A stretch of DNA of 52,500 nucleotides, taken from NCBI GenBank assembly GCA_016946835.1, contig JACVTC010000010.1:822501-875000 (forward strand), written 5' to 3'. Positions 1 through 15,575 of the stretch are shown in pieces. The first letter of the stretch is position 1, and each line of letters begins with the position of its first letter. The translations under genes and the position numbers were made by a program. Source of the DNA: Neocallimastix lanati (nom. inval.). Taxonomy: Eukaryota; Neocallimastigomycota; Neocallimastigomycetes; Neocallimastigales; Neocallimastigaceae. The notes beneath the pieces were generated by a model. That model saw only the letters and a program-made list of their open reading frames with translations, searched no databases and was not told where the DNA came from.

Positions 1-2168
1 TGATAGTGAATTTAATTCATTGTTTTGATCATATTGAAATTTATCATTTAAATATGAATCAGTATCAGTTGGTGAATTTGAAGCAGGTGGTGAAGGTAAA
101 GATGTAGCTGTTACTATATATATATATATCGTTTATTATTAAAAGTAATATAGATAGATAGATAATATAGAATTAGAAAAATTGGGTTAACATTTTAACA
201 TATTATATATATATATAACATATATATAATATTTAATTTTAAAAATAATATAAAAAATAAAAATAAACATAAATAAATAAATAAATAAATAAATAAGTAA
301 ATAAATAAACTAACCATTATTATATTTAGTAATAATTGATTTTAAAATTAAACCTTGTTTTTGTAAATTATTAAAAGAACAACCAACAGCAAAATCATTA
401 GTTCCATTCCAATTACAAACAATTAATTGATCACCTTTATTGAAAGTTAATTCATTTGGTTCATTACCTTTATAATCAGATAAAGCAATAAATATTTCAC
501 CTTCGAAAATTTTTTGAGAAATAGAAGACAAGTTTGAATATGAATCTGAAAATGAATTCATATAATTATCAGAAGATAAAGTATTCTTCCATTGAAAGTG
601 CGAATTTTTTCTATTAGGAACACTAGTACTCCTCTTTCTATTATTTGGAATACTTGTACTTCTTTTAGGAGTGGATAATACATTAGATTTTTCAACATCT
701 TCATCTTTATTCATCTCTGTTGTATAGAATTTACCTTTAGAGAGAGATGTACTACGCTTAGGTATTGTGAAATTTTTATTGAAACTAGTATCATTGCCTT
801 CAGTAGTTGTTAACTTCTTATTTGGAACAGATACACTATGTCGTAATGGAGAAATATCCATATATGGGATGGAATTTACATTTTCTGTAGTTGTGAATTT
901 ATCACTAGAAACATATTCACTAGAACGAGATGCTAAGATATCAGAATTAGAAAGAGATGTTATTGTATTAGTTTTGATTTCTGAATTTTGATTATTAAAT
1001 TTGGAATAAACTTGTTCATATTTTGTAAATGGACCTGAAAGTTTTTTCTTTCCTTCTTTTGAAATAGTTGGACCTATAGTAAAATAATTAATATATTAAA
1101 AAATATTATTATTATATTTAATAATAAATATATTTTTGTTTTGTTTTGATTTTTATTTTGTTTTATATATATAATCCTAACACCAATTCTTAATTTACAA
1201 ACCTTTAAAATTATTTCTATAAATACAAATATAGATACCAACAGTAATACTACCATTTTCAATTAAATAACTTATATTTTCAAAATCTGAAGGATTATCA
1301 AACGAAAATTCTTTATTATTTTCATTATTACGTTGTAAAGTTGTAAATTCTTTATATAAATATATTAATACATATATATATAATTTAAATTAAAATATTA
1401 AATTAATTTTGTATTATTTTAACTACAAATAATAATAACAAGTATAAATAATAATAATAATAATAATAATTATAATAATAATAATAATAATAATAATTAT
1501 AATAATAATAATAATAATAATTATAATAATAATAATAATAATAATTATAATAATAATAATAATAATTATAATAATAATAATAATAATAATAATAATTATA
1601 ATAATAATAATAATTATAATAATAATAATAATAATAATAATAATTATAATAATAATAATAATGATTACCTTTTGCATAGTAATATGAATATTCTCTCATT
1701 TTATGAAGTGAGGCAACATAATTAGCATAAACATATCCAAAATCATTTATATGAAAAGATAATGATTCTATATCAAAAACTAAAGCTGATTTAATTTTAT
1801 TTATGAAAAATTTTACCCTCCTTTTTAATTTTTAATAATTAGTATAATAATAATAATAATATCATATTAATATTTACTTATTTTTTTTTTTTTAAAAAAA
1901 TAAAAAATAAAAATAAATATTATAAATCCAAAAAAAGATATATATTAATATTACCATTTAGTATTATTAATATCAATTTCTGGGCTTATATATAAGGATC
2001 CTGCTTTTCTCCAATTTTTAATTGGACATTCAAAATAGTCTTCTTTAATCATTTCTTTATTATCATCATTTATTATATCTTTTAATTCGCAAATATATTC
2101 TAATGAAAAAAAATAATAATATAATATAATAAAATATAATAAAATTTGATAAGATTTAATAAAATACG

Positions 2169-2208
<40 letters not shown>

Positions 2209-3228
2209 TAATAATAATAATAAAGTTAATAAAAATCATAAAATATATTAATACTATTAATATAATTTTTATATATATTTCATGTTATTAAATTAATATA
2301 TATATATACTAACCAAATAAATCATATTTATAAAAGCGAATATAAATGCCAATAGTAATATTATTATCTCTAAAACCTTTAGTTAAAGGTACAATAACAT
2401 CTTTATATAATTCTTCTCTATTATATATATCACAATATTTAAATTTATTATAGATACTAAAATGATAAAATGGAGAAGCTATTTATTGAATTTTTAACCA
2501 ATACATTAATATTTTTTTATATATAGTTAATATATTAATATAAATATTTATATATTTATTATATAAAATATTAATAAAATAGCATTAATACTTTTTGAAC
2601 TGTAAGAACTATCATTTTTAAAGGTAAATAAGATTCTTGTAAAAAGATTTTCATTACTATTAAGCAAATTTAAACTTATACGAAATTTTGAAGAAGATTC
2701 ATCTAATTTTATTTGCCTTATTATTATTATTATTATAATTAGATTACATTAAATAAATTTATGTAGATATATATAATTATATTATATATTTATTTTTATA
2801 TAAAATATTTATTATTAATAAATATATGTTTATATTAATATTTTTAGAATTAATAATAAAAAATTTAATAATATTTATTATATAATTAAATAATACTATA
2901 TATTTACCATTTTTTTCCACATAAAGTAAATTCTGGACTCAACTTTTCAGATGGTTTAGTAATATCATCAACTGTCCATTCATAATAATCCTCTCCAATA
3001 ATTTCATAGCTATCATAATCTTTAATTAAATCTCTTATTTGTTCAAGGTAATCTTATCATTTAAAAAATAAAAATAAAATAATATTTTAATATTTTACAT
3101 TTTATTTATTTAAATAACATTAAATTTATTTCTATTTAATTTCAGAACTAAAACAATTTTATTAAAAATAAAATAAAGTAATAAAAAAAAAAAATACCCT
3201 TTGAACCATTATTGATTGACTTTATCAT
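1..3228 (-). CDS. Tandem MATH-domain plus SH3 protein (3' end off window)
   Basis: Nine exons on the minus strand: 3228-3198, 3052-2908, 2716-2592, 2478-2314, 2099-1955, 1820-1669, 1349-1203, 1073-315 and 113-<1. All introns are GT-AG and the frame is continuous for 594 codons to the window edge. Residues about 25-150 and 170-303 look like two MATH (TRAF-C-like) domains: each has an acidic aromatic opening (EDYYEW, EDYFEC), an SPE-x-x-x-x-x-x-KW strand, and a closing strand with ITIGIYI or ITVGIYI. The intron after the KW motif falls in the same phase in both, which suggests internal duplication. A Ser/Thr-rich linker with three RSTS motifs (about residues 408-455) leads to an SH3 domain at about 494-552, with ALSDY, ELTFNKGD and a QGL-x-LKS end. 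MATH and SH3 both bind short peptides, so an adaptor role is inferred. The start is the only upstream ATG that splices in frame; exon 1 is only 31 nt. Confidence 0.72.
1448..1662. repeat. Interrupted (AAT)n microsatellite inside an intron
   Basis: AAT/TAA repeats broken regularly by AATTATAAT units. They fill intron 6 of the MATH/SH3 gene, so the apparent poly-Tyr and poly-Ile reading frames here are not coding. Confidence 0.9.
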
Positions 3229-4742
3229 TTTTAATTCATATAATTAAATATTTTATTAAATTAGAATTTATTAATTAATAATATTAATATTTACAGGAAT
3301 ATATTATCTTTTAATAATAATAATAATAATAATAATAAAAATTCAAGTAAAAAAAAAAAATTCAAGAAAAAAAAAAGTTTAAAATGTAAATAGTTCAAAG
3401 TTCTGATGTTAAAAAATGAATAAAAAAAAAAAAGAAAAAATTCTTTAATGCATATATATATTATTTTGTCCTGCCAATAAATTAATATATTTATTGATTA
3501 TTATAATAGCTTGTCAAAATAAATATTAGTTATCACGAATATCATTATTATACATGGATTTAGAATATTCATAAATAAATTAGATTTTATTTTTATTATA
3601 TTTCTTTATTATTATTATTTATTATTATTTATTTATTTATTATATATTTATTATTATTATTTATTATCATTTATTTATTTATTATATATTTATTTATTAT
3701 ATATTTATTATTTATTTATTATTAATTTTAATTTCAAAGCATGAATTTTTTTTTTTTTTACTCATTTTTTGTTCTTTTTTGAACTATTAAATCATTTCGA
3801 TTTCATTGTATGACACATTGTTTTTAATTAAATTAAATTTTATATTAATAAAAAAAAATTAAACTTTAAAAATTGTCAACAATTTTATAAAAGAAAAAAA
3901 AAAATTTATTTAAATTTTATATTAAATGATTAAAGAATTTATAAAAAAAGAACTATATATATATTTTTTCATTATATATGACTAACACAATTACAAAAAA
4001 AAAAAAAAAAACCGTTCGCAAAAAAGAAAATTTAAATTAATGATAAGAAATGAAAAAAGAAATAAAGCTCTCATAAATATAAATATTTATTATATAAAAT
4101 AAAAAAATTTTTTTGTTTTTATCATATTTTATTAATGATTTTTTTTTTCATTAATTTTTTTTTTATATATTATATTTTAATTTTATATAAGTTTCAATAT
4201 TTTTATGCATTGACAGCGGAAATTTTTATGTTTATTGCATAAATTAATAATAATATATTTTTATTACTTTTTAATACAAATATGCTATCATATAGACCAT
4301 ATATTTATTATTAATATATAATAATATACTAAGCATTTATTATTTATGTATATTAATATATTGACTTAAATGAATATGAAATTTAAACCGCCTGTAACTC
4401 TAATCAAAATATATACACAAATATATATTGCTATATATATTATGGTCATGTGATATTTGGTATATAAATAAAACATTTTCAGTTCCTTAATTAATTAAAA
4501 CGCATAATAGGAATATTTAAACGGTTACAAAATATTAAATTTTCCAATTCTATTAATATTATTTATAAACATTAATCAATTAATTAGAATGGATATATTA
4601 AAAGGATATTAATATATATATAAATTTATATATATATTTATATATATATAATAATTATTTATAAGATTTAATTATTATTATTATTATTATTATTATTATA
4701 ATTATTATAATTATTATTATTATTATTATTATAATTATTATA

Positions 4743-4780
<38 letters not shown>

Positions 4781-5559
4781 GACATCAAATTAATTTTATG
4801 TATTAAAAAATAATAAAAAAAGATAATAAAGCGATTATCCACACTAATTATTATTATAATTTAATATCATTTAATATAAAAAACAAATTGAAAAAATGAA
4901 AAATGAATTATTTAATGCGAAATTTTATATTAGAAATTTAATAAAAAATAAATAAAAAAATTAAGTATATCATTTATTTATTAAAGAAGATAACCACGAT
5001 AACCACAGATCTTGTCAAGGACTTTTATTAAATATAATCAAAAATAAATGAAATGTATGAGATTCCTCTCTTCCCTTTAACATGGATAAATATAAATAAT
5101 AGATAAATAAATATAAATAATAAATAAAAAAAGACAAAAGATAAAGATAAAAAAAAATTAAAAAGAAAGAAGGTTAATTTCTTTAAATCATATGAATTAA
5201 AAAAAAAAATATCCATAATTAATAATTTTCTATTCATTTTAACCATAATACTTAAGTTAATATTTTATGTTTCAAGTTTTTCATATTTTTTATTAATTAA
5301 ATGAAAATAATGTAAAAAGCAATAATCTTTTTCAAATCGAACTAATAATATTAATTATAATTAATTATAAAAAAATAAATAATAAAAAAATAAAAATGAA
5401 AAAAAAAAAAAATTTAATGGTTTTAGTGAAATTATAAAATAATATATATATAATTATAATTAATAAATAAATATAAATATAATTCAATGCAATATGTAAA
5501 ATTTAAAGATAGATAGCTAAAAAAAGAAAGAAAAAAAAAAAAAAAAAAAAAAAAAAAAG
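3229..5559. other. AT-rich intergenic region, no gene seen
   Basis: This stretch is upstream of the MATH/SH3 start. It holds A and T runs, TTTA and TTATTA simple repeats (3600-3725) and a (TTA)n block with TTATAA interruptions at about 4670-4780. A 72-codon hydrophobic minus-strand frame at 5028-5246 has no recognisable domain and is probably chance. No RNA gene was recognised. Confidence 0.6.
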
Positions 5560-5700
5560 CACTACTACTCTCATCAATAGTATGAATGTCAAAGCACCAA
5601 TGCTTAATACTCAGTAAGGCAGTCCAGCAAGGACATTTCTGCCTATATTGAAGTGCTGTGACTACCTCAATATTCCCACCAAGGACGATATACACACTGT
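5560..5700 (-). pseudogene. Possible LINE 3'-end relic
   Basis: A G+C-richer island in very AT-rich surroundings. On the minus strand it opens with VLGG, and the matching plus-strand DNA (TTCCCACCAAGGACGATATA) resembles the CCCACCAAGAAGGAACAAG stretch that encodes FLLGG in the intact LINE at 26303-31257. No T-run marks a poly-A tail in the expected orientation, and the rest does not align convincingly, so this is a weak call. Confidence 0.25.
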
Positions 5701-7181
<1,481 letters not shown>

Positions 7182-7315
7182 TACTATTATAATAATAAAT
7201 AAAAATAAAAATATATTAGTATTAATATATAATTTACTAATAACATTGTGTAATTATTATAATTTATTATATATTATTTATTATTTAATTATTTATTATT
7301 TAATTATTTAATTAT

Positions 7316-7600
7316 TTATTATATTATTCAATTATTTATTATTTATTATATATTATTTATTATCTATTATTTATTATAACTATTTATTATTTATTTATTT
7401 ATTATTTATTATTTATTATTCATTATTCATTATTTATTATTTAATTATTTATTATTTATTATTTATTATTCAATTATTTATTATTTATTATTTAATTATT
7501 TATTATTTATTATTTATTTATTATTTATTTATTATTTATTATTTATTATTTATTATTTATTATTTATTATTTATTATTTATTACTTATTATTTATTATTA
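7316..7600. repeat. Degenerate TTATTTA repeat tract
   Basis: Alternating TTATTTATTA and TTATTCA units over nearly 300 bases; no coding potential. Confidence 0.85.
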
Positions 7601-7669
7601 TTGATTATTATTAATTATTTATTAATATTATTATGAATATTAATTAATATAGTATTATTAATTATAAAA

Positions 7670-8089
7670 TTATCTATCAAGAACAAAAAGCAATAATAAT
7701 AATAAAAAAAAAAAAACTAATAAGAAATCATCTAATTATCCATAATTCTAAAATAATTATATACATTATTTTCTATGAATATGATTTTCGAAATAAAATA
7801 AAAAATAAAATTTTATATTTTTTATATTTTTTATGCTGTTTTCTTCTTCAATTATTAAAATGTATCATCATTTATTGATAATAAAATATTGTACATAAAA
7901 TGTTGTTGTATAAAGGAAATGTACATTTTTATTTTTTATTTTTTTTATTTGTAAATATGAATTGGAATTAAAAACTACATAATATTTATTTACTTATTTA
8001 ATTATGAATAATTAATTAATCTACTAAATGCAATACAAAAACAAAAACAAAAACAAAAACAAAAACAAACAAACAAACAAACAAACAAA

Positions 8090-8126
<37 letters not shown>

Positions 8127-9235
8127 AAATATCATTCATAAATTCTAAACTTTATCATAAATATTACATTTTTTAAAAGCAATAGATAAATTTTATATAA
8201 AACTATTATTTTTTTTTTATCTTTTATTTTTAACATTATCATTATTATTTTTAACAGAGAAATTAAAAGCAATTATTATAGTTTATCTTAATTATTTTAT
8301 ATAATTTATATAATATAGATAAACAATAATCAATAATTATAAATAATAAAAATTTAGTAATAATTAATTGTAGTTTAATTAAAATAAAAAAAAAAATATA
8401 TTATATATATCTTTTCATTTTCTTTTGTTTTAAATAAAAAAATAAAAAATTTATGTCTACAACTGTTTTATCAGATGACCATATCTTTTGTTAATTTCAT
8501 TTTTTCCTTTTTTCAAAGAATATGAAGAATTGAAAAAATTAACAAAAAAAAAAAAAAATTGATCATCCTTTTTTTAAACATATAGTGTATTTATATATAT
8601 ATATATAATTATTAATATTGGTATTATTAATTTTTATAATTAATATAAATTTCTGTTATTATTATTATTATTATTATTTATAATAGACGTATTATTTTTA
8701 TTTATTATTAATTAATATTTTATTTATTATTTATAAGTAAAACTAATCAATCATTTATAATTATAATTTTATTATCATTATTATTATTATTATTATTATT
8801 TATTACTAAAACTAAGAAAGTATTTTAAAGTATAATTTTGTTATTATTATTATATATTAGTATCATTGTAATAATTATTAAAATAATTATTAGTATTATT
8901 ATTATGAATATTATAATTATGAACATTAAAAAAATATTATTAATTTTAAAAATTATCCCATCAAGAGCAAAAAGCAACAATAACAATAATAAAAATAATA
9001 ATAAAGATCATCTAATTAATCTATAGTTTTAAAATCATATAATTAGTGACTTTAAACTTTGTTTCTTCTTCAATATTTAAATTTATATAATAGAATAATG
9101 TTACACAAACTGTATATCCAAAATTAATATTTGAATTAATATTAAATAATACATAATATTGATTAAATTGATTAAATTTGTTTTAATTATGTTTAATTAA
9201 TTAATCCACTGGATACAAAACAACCAAACAATTAA

Positions 9236-9274
<39 letters not shown>

Positions 9275-9964
9275 AAAATATTAAATATAAACTATAAATC
9301 TTATATTGATTAATATTAAATTAACTTTTTTTTTTATAAATTATGAATTTAGCTTTTTATTTTAATCATATTTTATTTGTTTTTATATTATTATCAGTAT
9401 TATTTTTTTGAAAATATTATTTAAATGTATATTTCTTTATTATTATTTACTTATTTATTTCCCCCATTACATATTAAAATTCAAATAAAGAAAGAAATAT
9501 GAAATAACAAAAAAAAAAAAATCATAATATATATAAATATAAAAAGAGGATTTTTAAATAAAATTATACTTCATAAAAATTATAAAAAATAGGAAATTAA
9601 TAATTTTTTCACCACTTTTATTTTATGAAATATAAAAATAATATATAAAATGAAAAATAAAATATACTTTTTTAAATCATGAATAATATTTTATTATAAA
9701 TATAATTAATTACATTTATTTAGAATATTTACCATAAGAAATAAAGTAAAATAAAAAAAAATCTTTATCAACTTTTTTTCATATTAAAATACTGTCATTG
9801 ATATTTCTTTGTTGCTTTTGTTTATATTTTATGATGGAATAATTTTTAAATTAATAATATTGATTAATTATTACTATTATTATTATAATTATTATAATTA
9901 TTATTTTAATTATTTATTATTTATTTATTTATTTATTATTTATTATTTATTATTTATTTATTTA

Positions 9965-10010
<46 letters not shown>

Positions 10011-12278
10011 CTGCAAAATTAATAAAAATAAATGAATGTATACAATTGAGATAAATTATAATAAATTTTTTTTTTTTTTTTTTTTTTTTATAGACTGAAG
10101 ACTTTGGTCTTCCCCATATAGTAATATGGGTGTATGATTAACTGCCATACCAGTACGGCGTCGGCGCTCTCAACTCCCCATAAGTAAAGAAACACCATAT
10201 AGAAGCACCCTACGAGATCCTCGAGGGAAAGAAGAGCCAACTATAGGTGGCGTCCTTGCCATCCCAGAGGAGCTGGACACAGTAAATCCTCTCAGACAAG
10301 GCTTACGCAATGGAATTCTTATAGTGTTAGAAATATAGAAAACATAGAAAACATACCTACCTGAGTATCGTTTAACCCCTAACCTTTCACGCAAAACCCA
10401 GAGGGAAAAATCGTGAAGATTTGATACTTGTGGGGGTCGATCCAGAGACCTAAACTATAATAAATAATTATTGATTATTGATTATTTAGTAAAACGAAGA
10501 AGAAAAATTTATACTTTATTAAAAATTCAATAATAATAAATTTTTATTTAATTAAAATTTATAAAAAAAAATATTATGGGTATCTTTTCACTTTTCTTTT
10601 GTTTTAAATAAAAAATAAAAAATGAAAATTAAATTTAAATATTATGAATCATTAGGAATCTTAAATATTAAGAAAACAAAAAACAAAAAAAAAACAAAAA
10701 AAAAAAGGTTTAACCAAAATTTTTGTCAACAATTTTTTTATCAGATGATTATAACTTTTGTTAATTTCCTTTTTTACCTATTCCAAGGAACATGAATAAT
10801 TAAAAAAAAAATTAACAAAAAAAAAAAAAGAAAAGAAAAAAACATACTATTTTTTTAAGTATTTAGTGTATTTCTTCTTTTATATATATATATAATTGCT
10901 AATATTGGTATTATTATTTTTTATAATAAATATAAATTTCTGTCATGTCATTATTATTATTATTATATTATTACTATTACTATTATTATTATATTATTAT
11001 TATTATTATTATTATTATTTATTAGTATCATTGTAATAATTATTAAAATAAGTATTATTATTATGAATATTATAATTATGAATTATTAATTTTTAAAAAT
11101 TATCCCATCAAGAGTAAAAAGCAACAATAACAATAATAAAAATAACAATAAAGATCATCTAATTAATTGTAATTTTAAAATCATATAATTTGTATAATTT
11201 TTTACCAAATGATATGATTTTAATATAAAATAAAAAAAAATAAAATAAATTTTATTAACTTTAAACTTCTTCAATATTTAAATTTATATAATAGAATAAT
11301 GTTACACAAACTGTATATCCAAAATTAATATTTGAATTAATATTAAATAATACATAATATTGATTAAATTGATTAAATTTGTTTTAATTATGTTTAATTA
11401 ATTAATCCACTGGATACAAAACAACAAAACAATTAAATATTAAAAAAAAAAAAAAAAAAAAAAAGTTTAAAATATTAAATATAAACTATATATTTTATAT
11501 TGCTATAAATATTAAATTTACTTTTTTTTTTTATAAATTATGGATATATTTAATAATTATTAATCATATAAATTTATTTAAAGTTATCTTTTTATTTTAA
11601 TCTCATTTTATTTGTTTTTATATTATTTTTTTTATTAGTACAATTATTATAATTATTATTTATTATTATTATTATTGATATTAATGAAAGTATTATTTAA
11701 ATAACTATATAATTTTTATTATTTATTTATCATTTCTTCATTTGAATTCTGTTGAACAATAGAGTGAATAAATAAATAAATAAATAAAATAATAATAATA
11801 TATAAATTGATAAACGATAAATGAATAAATAAATAAAAATAATCTTAATCAAATTTTATATTTAATATCCCTATTATCATTTTTTTTGTTTAGTTTTTGC
11901 TTTTTTGATGGGGTAATTACAAAATTAATGTGAAATAGTAATAGCAATAAAAATAACTTTACTATATTATAATTATTAGTTTTATCATTATTATTATTAT
12001 TATTATTATTATTAGTAGTAGTAGTAGTAGTAATAGTATTAAAAAAAAAACTTCTTGATTAAATATTCAGTACAGATATAAACTATAATAAATAATTATT
12101 AATCATTATTTAAAAAGAATTTTCAATATGATATTGAAAATTTAATAATATATTTCAATTTATTTACTTAAAGCTTACGAAGTATATAATGTTAAATCTT
12201 CTTTATTTTCTTTTGTTTTAAAGAATATAATGAAAAATAATTATATAATAATAATAATATTATTATTAAAAGAGTTTA

Positions 12279-12323
<45 letters not shown>

Positions 12324-12400
12324 TAAATAATTATAAAATGAATATATAAACTTTTAATGAATGTTAATATTGTTAATGAAATACAAAAATTATTAAAAAC
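7670..12400. repeat. Tandem segmental duplication array
   Basis: Related non-coding units lie in the same order. Bases 9065-9224 and 11266-11425 (160 bp) are identical by eye. Other paired landmarks are ATTATCCCATCAAGAG at about 8953 and 11100, GATGGAATAATTTTTA at about 9833 with its variant GATGGGGTAATTACAA near 11907, and AAACTATAATAAATAATTA at about 10453 and 12087. A shorter, more diverged unit covers about 7670-8320. The unit is about 1.6-1.75 kb once the inserted LINE copy at 10067-10450 is discounted. No conserved reading frame runs through the copies. Confidence 0.75.
10067..10450 (-). mobile_element. 5'-truncated LINE copy with target-site duplication
   Basis: A G+C-rich 384-bp insert begins with a T-run on the plus strand (10067-10091), that is, a poly-A tail on the minus strand. 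It is flanked by a 15-bp direct repeat with one mismatch: TAAATTATAATAAAT at 10052-10066 and TAAACTATAATAAAT at 10451-10465. The related sequence at about 12087 has the site without the insert. On the minus strand, 10144-10171 reads ESADAVLVWQ, resembling KSVDVVLIRH near the C-terminus of the intact LINE. Stops and frameshifts show it is dead. Confidence 0.75.
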
Positions 12401-12490
12401 TAAATTTTATTCTTAAAATTTTAATTTTAAACAAAAAAAAAATATCTTAATTATCTTTATTAATTATTTTTTTAGCTTTTGAACCTAAAA

Positions 12491-12567
<77 letters not shown>

Positions 12568-14780
12568 GTGGGTATTTTTAATAAAATGAATTGATAACAA
12601 ATGATATAAAGCTTAATAGATAGATAGATATTACTTTAATTTTAATTTTAATTTTATTTTTATTTTATTCCATCTATAATTAGTATTTAAATTTCTACTA
12701 TTTATTTTATTTTCTATTACATCATAATCTATTTTATTTTATTTATATTTATATTTTTATTTCTTAAAACAAAAGAAAATAAAAAATAGATGAACAACAC
12801 AAAAATAGATATATTTTAATTAAACAAAAAGTTTATCATAGTTTTTTTTTTTTTTTTTTTTTGATTAATTTTAAAATTTTATTTTATAAAAAATTTTATT
12901 TTTATCAAAACTTTAATAATAAAGGTTTTAATGATGATAACAAATAATAAAAACTAAAATTGCTATAATGATCAGTTTATCAATTACAGTAATAGTTTAA
13001 GGGTATCAAACTTATTTGATATTTAATTTATACACTAATTAATTGTATACATTTTTTTATTTTTGTATTTTTGTATTTTATTTTATTCAATTTGTACTAT
13101 AAATTCATATTTCAACTATTTTATTTTATTTTTTTATTTTTTTTTTATTTTATTTTATTCAATTTATACTTTTTATTCATATTTCAATTATTTATTTTAT
13201 TTTATTTTATTTTAATTGGTTTTATTTTAATTATTAATTTATTTTTATTTTTATAGATATAGAAAAAGAAATAAATATAAAAAGTAGTTACAATTCATTT
13301 AATATCATAGCATATTTAATAATTTATAATTCTAATAGAAATAATTAGTATTTTCTTTTTTCATTTTTTTTTTTCATTCATCATAATTTTTGTTTTTTTT
13401 TTATTTTTCTTTTCCCTTTTTTCTTTTTTTTTTTTTCTGTATACTTGTATTATTTTAACCTTTTTTTATTTTTATTACATATTTTCCTTTTTAAGTTTGA
13501 AAAAATTTATAAACAATGAGAATATTTTCTAAAAAAAATTTTTTTTATTAATAAGAAAAAGAATTTCTCTAACATCTTGTGTTACCTCAACTAAAGATAA
13601 AAATTTGTGTACAAATCTTAATCAAAAAATTTAATTAAATATTAATAATATTAATAATTAAGATTATTTATATACAAACTTTTGAATTTATGTTTAAATA
13701 TTATCTAAACTCTATTTAATAATTATATAAAAATATTAATATTACATAGATAAAAAAAATATATATATCTAAAAATTATTGAAAATACTGGAATTTATTT
13801 GCATATAAAAATAGAAGAAGTTGAATTCATTATTTCTTTTCTTAAAAAAATATATAAAGTTTGAATACTATTAGAAAAAATGAAATTGGTTTTATTACTA
13901 TAAAGTAATTGGTTTTATAGTTTCCTATAATTTGTCTTATTTCTAATGTATAAGAATATTTGAATAAAAAATAATTGTAAAAGATAAAACTAAAATTCTA
14001 TGAATAGAACCCATTGTTATAAATAATATAAAATTAAAATTAAAATTAAAGACTATTCATACAATTAATAATATATAGAGGGATTTCTCTTAATTTTTAC
14101 TTTATTTGTTATCTGAAATTATATTTTCGCATATATTATTTATTATTCAACTATTTATTTATATAAGACTTTTATTTTTTAATTTTTATAACAAAAAAAA
14201 AAAAAAAAAAAGAAAAAAAAATTTAAAAATAAAATTTGACAAATTAAATTGAATTATAATTTTTTATATTTAATGTTTGTTTAATGTTTTAAACTTTAAA
14301 AATTAATATTTTGAAAGAAAAAAAGAATTATTTATACAAGCAAAATTTAAATTATTTTATAAATAGGTTTGTAAAAAAAAAAAAAAATTATAAAAATAAA
14401 AATAATTTTCTATGTTTTATAAAAATTGTATTAAACAATATCATAAATTTAAAAAACTATTATTTTGAAAATTTGAATTTATTTGTTTTATTATTATGTT
14501 AAAAAAAATTTTTTTTAATTAAATATGAATATATTTTAAATTTTGAGTTACTTAAAATATCCTCTCTTTTTTTTTTTTTTTTTTTTTTATTATTATTTAA
14601 TTAATAATTAAAATCTTATTTTTTTTTTTTTTTTTTATTATTATTTAATTAATAATTAAAATCTTATAATCTATTTATAAGTTTACGAAGTGTATAAATT
14701 GATAAGAATTTTTAAAATTTAAATCAGTTAATAGATAATGATAATATTATTAATAAAACGAATTATAATTAATTATTATA

Positions 14781-14819
<39 letters not shown>

Positions 14820-15262
14820 TCTTTTGTCGATGTTCATGCGTACGTGTATTTTTTTTTTTTTTTAATTAATTAATTTATTATTTTTTTTTTTTTTTTGTGT
14901 ATGTGTATGTGTAATTTTCTAATTTTTTTTTATTCTTTTTTTTTATATTCTTAATATTAAGTATAATCATCAACTCATTTTTTTTTATTTCTATTTAACT
15001 GAAACACTAAAATTAATTAATTCTATTCCAATTATTTTTTTTTTTTTTTAATGTCACCATTAATTTTATTAAAAAAAATTTTTTTTATTCGTAACACTAT
15101 TACTATTATTACTATACATAACTAATAATAATAATATTATTATTAATATTAGCTATTATTCTAATAATTTTATTATATAATTAACTTTTTATATAAATTA
15201 TAATGTCAATATACATGGCACATTATATATTACATATATATCTATTAAAATATTTAATATAT

Positions 15263-15300
<38 letters not shown>

Positions 15301-15575
15301 CATATAAGAACATATATAAAAGGAGCTTAGTTTCCTTTTTATATAATCATTCTTAAATCTTTTATCAATAAATAATAATTAATTTTATATAATTATAAAT
15401 ATAATTAGTATTTAAACTAATTAATTGTATAAATAAAAAAATTAAATTTAAAAAATCTATATATACTTAGTTCAATATATAAAATTATAGAAATTTATAA
15501 TTATAATTTATAAATTCAATTTAAAAAAAAAAGATATATATTATTTAAATTTTTATATAGTGTATTATAATTAAA
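12401..15575. other. AT-rich intergenic region upstream of the dockerin gene
   Basis: No gene was recognised. Contents: a (TTA)n run at about 12491-12567; two diverged copies (13086 and 13158) of the TTCAATYTGTACT minisatellite unit found at 19021; a minus-strand coding-like patch at about 13550-13622 (includes FVHKFLSLVEVTQDVREIL); and a tandem duplication at about 14560-14665 of a T-run plus TTAATTAATAATTAAAATCTT. The frame at 14311-14502 is Asn/Lys/Phe-rich and is likely chance. Confidence 0.55.

Noticed and set aside
1403-1699. Poly-Tyr and poly-Ile minus-strand reading frames
   Set aside because: They read through an (AAT)n microsatellite in an intron of the MATH/SH3 gene.
5028-5246. 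72-codon hydrophobic minus-strand frame
   Set aside because: Phe/Ile/Leu-rich composition as expected from AT-rich DNA; no domain and no G+C rise.
10425-10450. GGGTCGATCC resembling a tRNA B box (possible tRNA-derived SINE head)
   Set aside because: No A box or cloverleaf could be built, and the insert matches a LINE 3' end instead.
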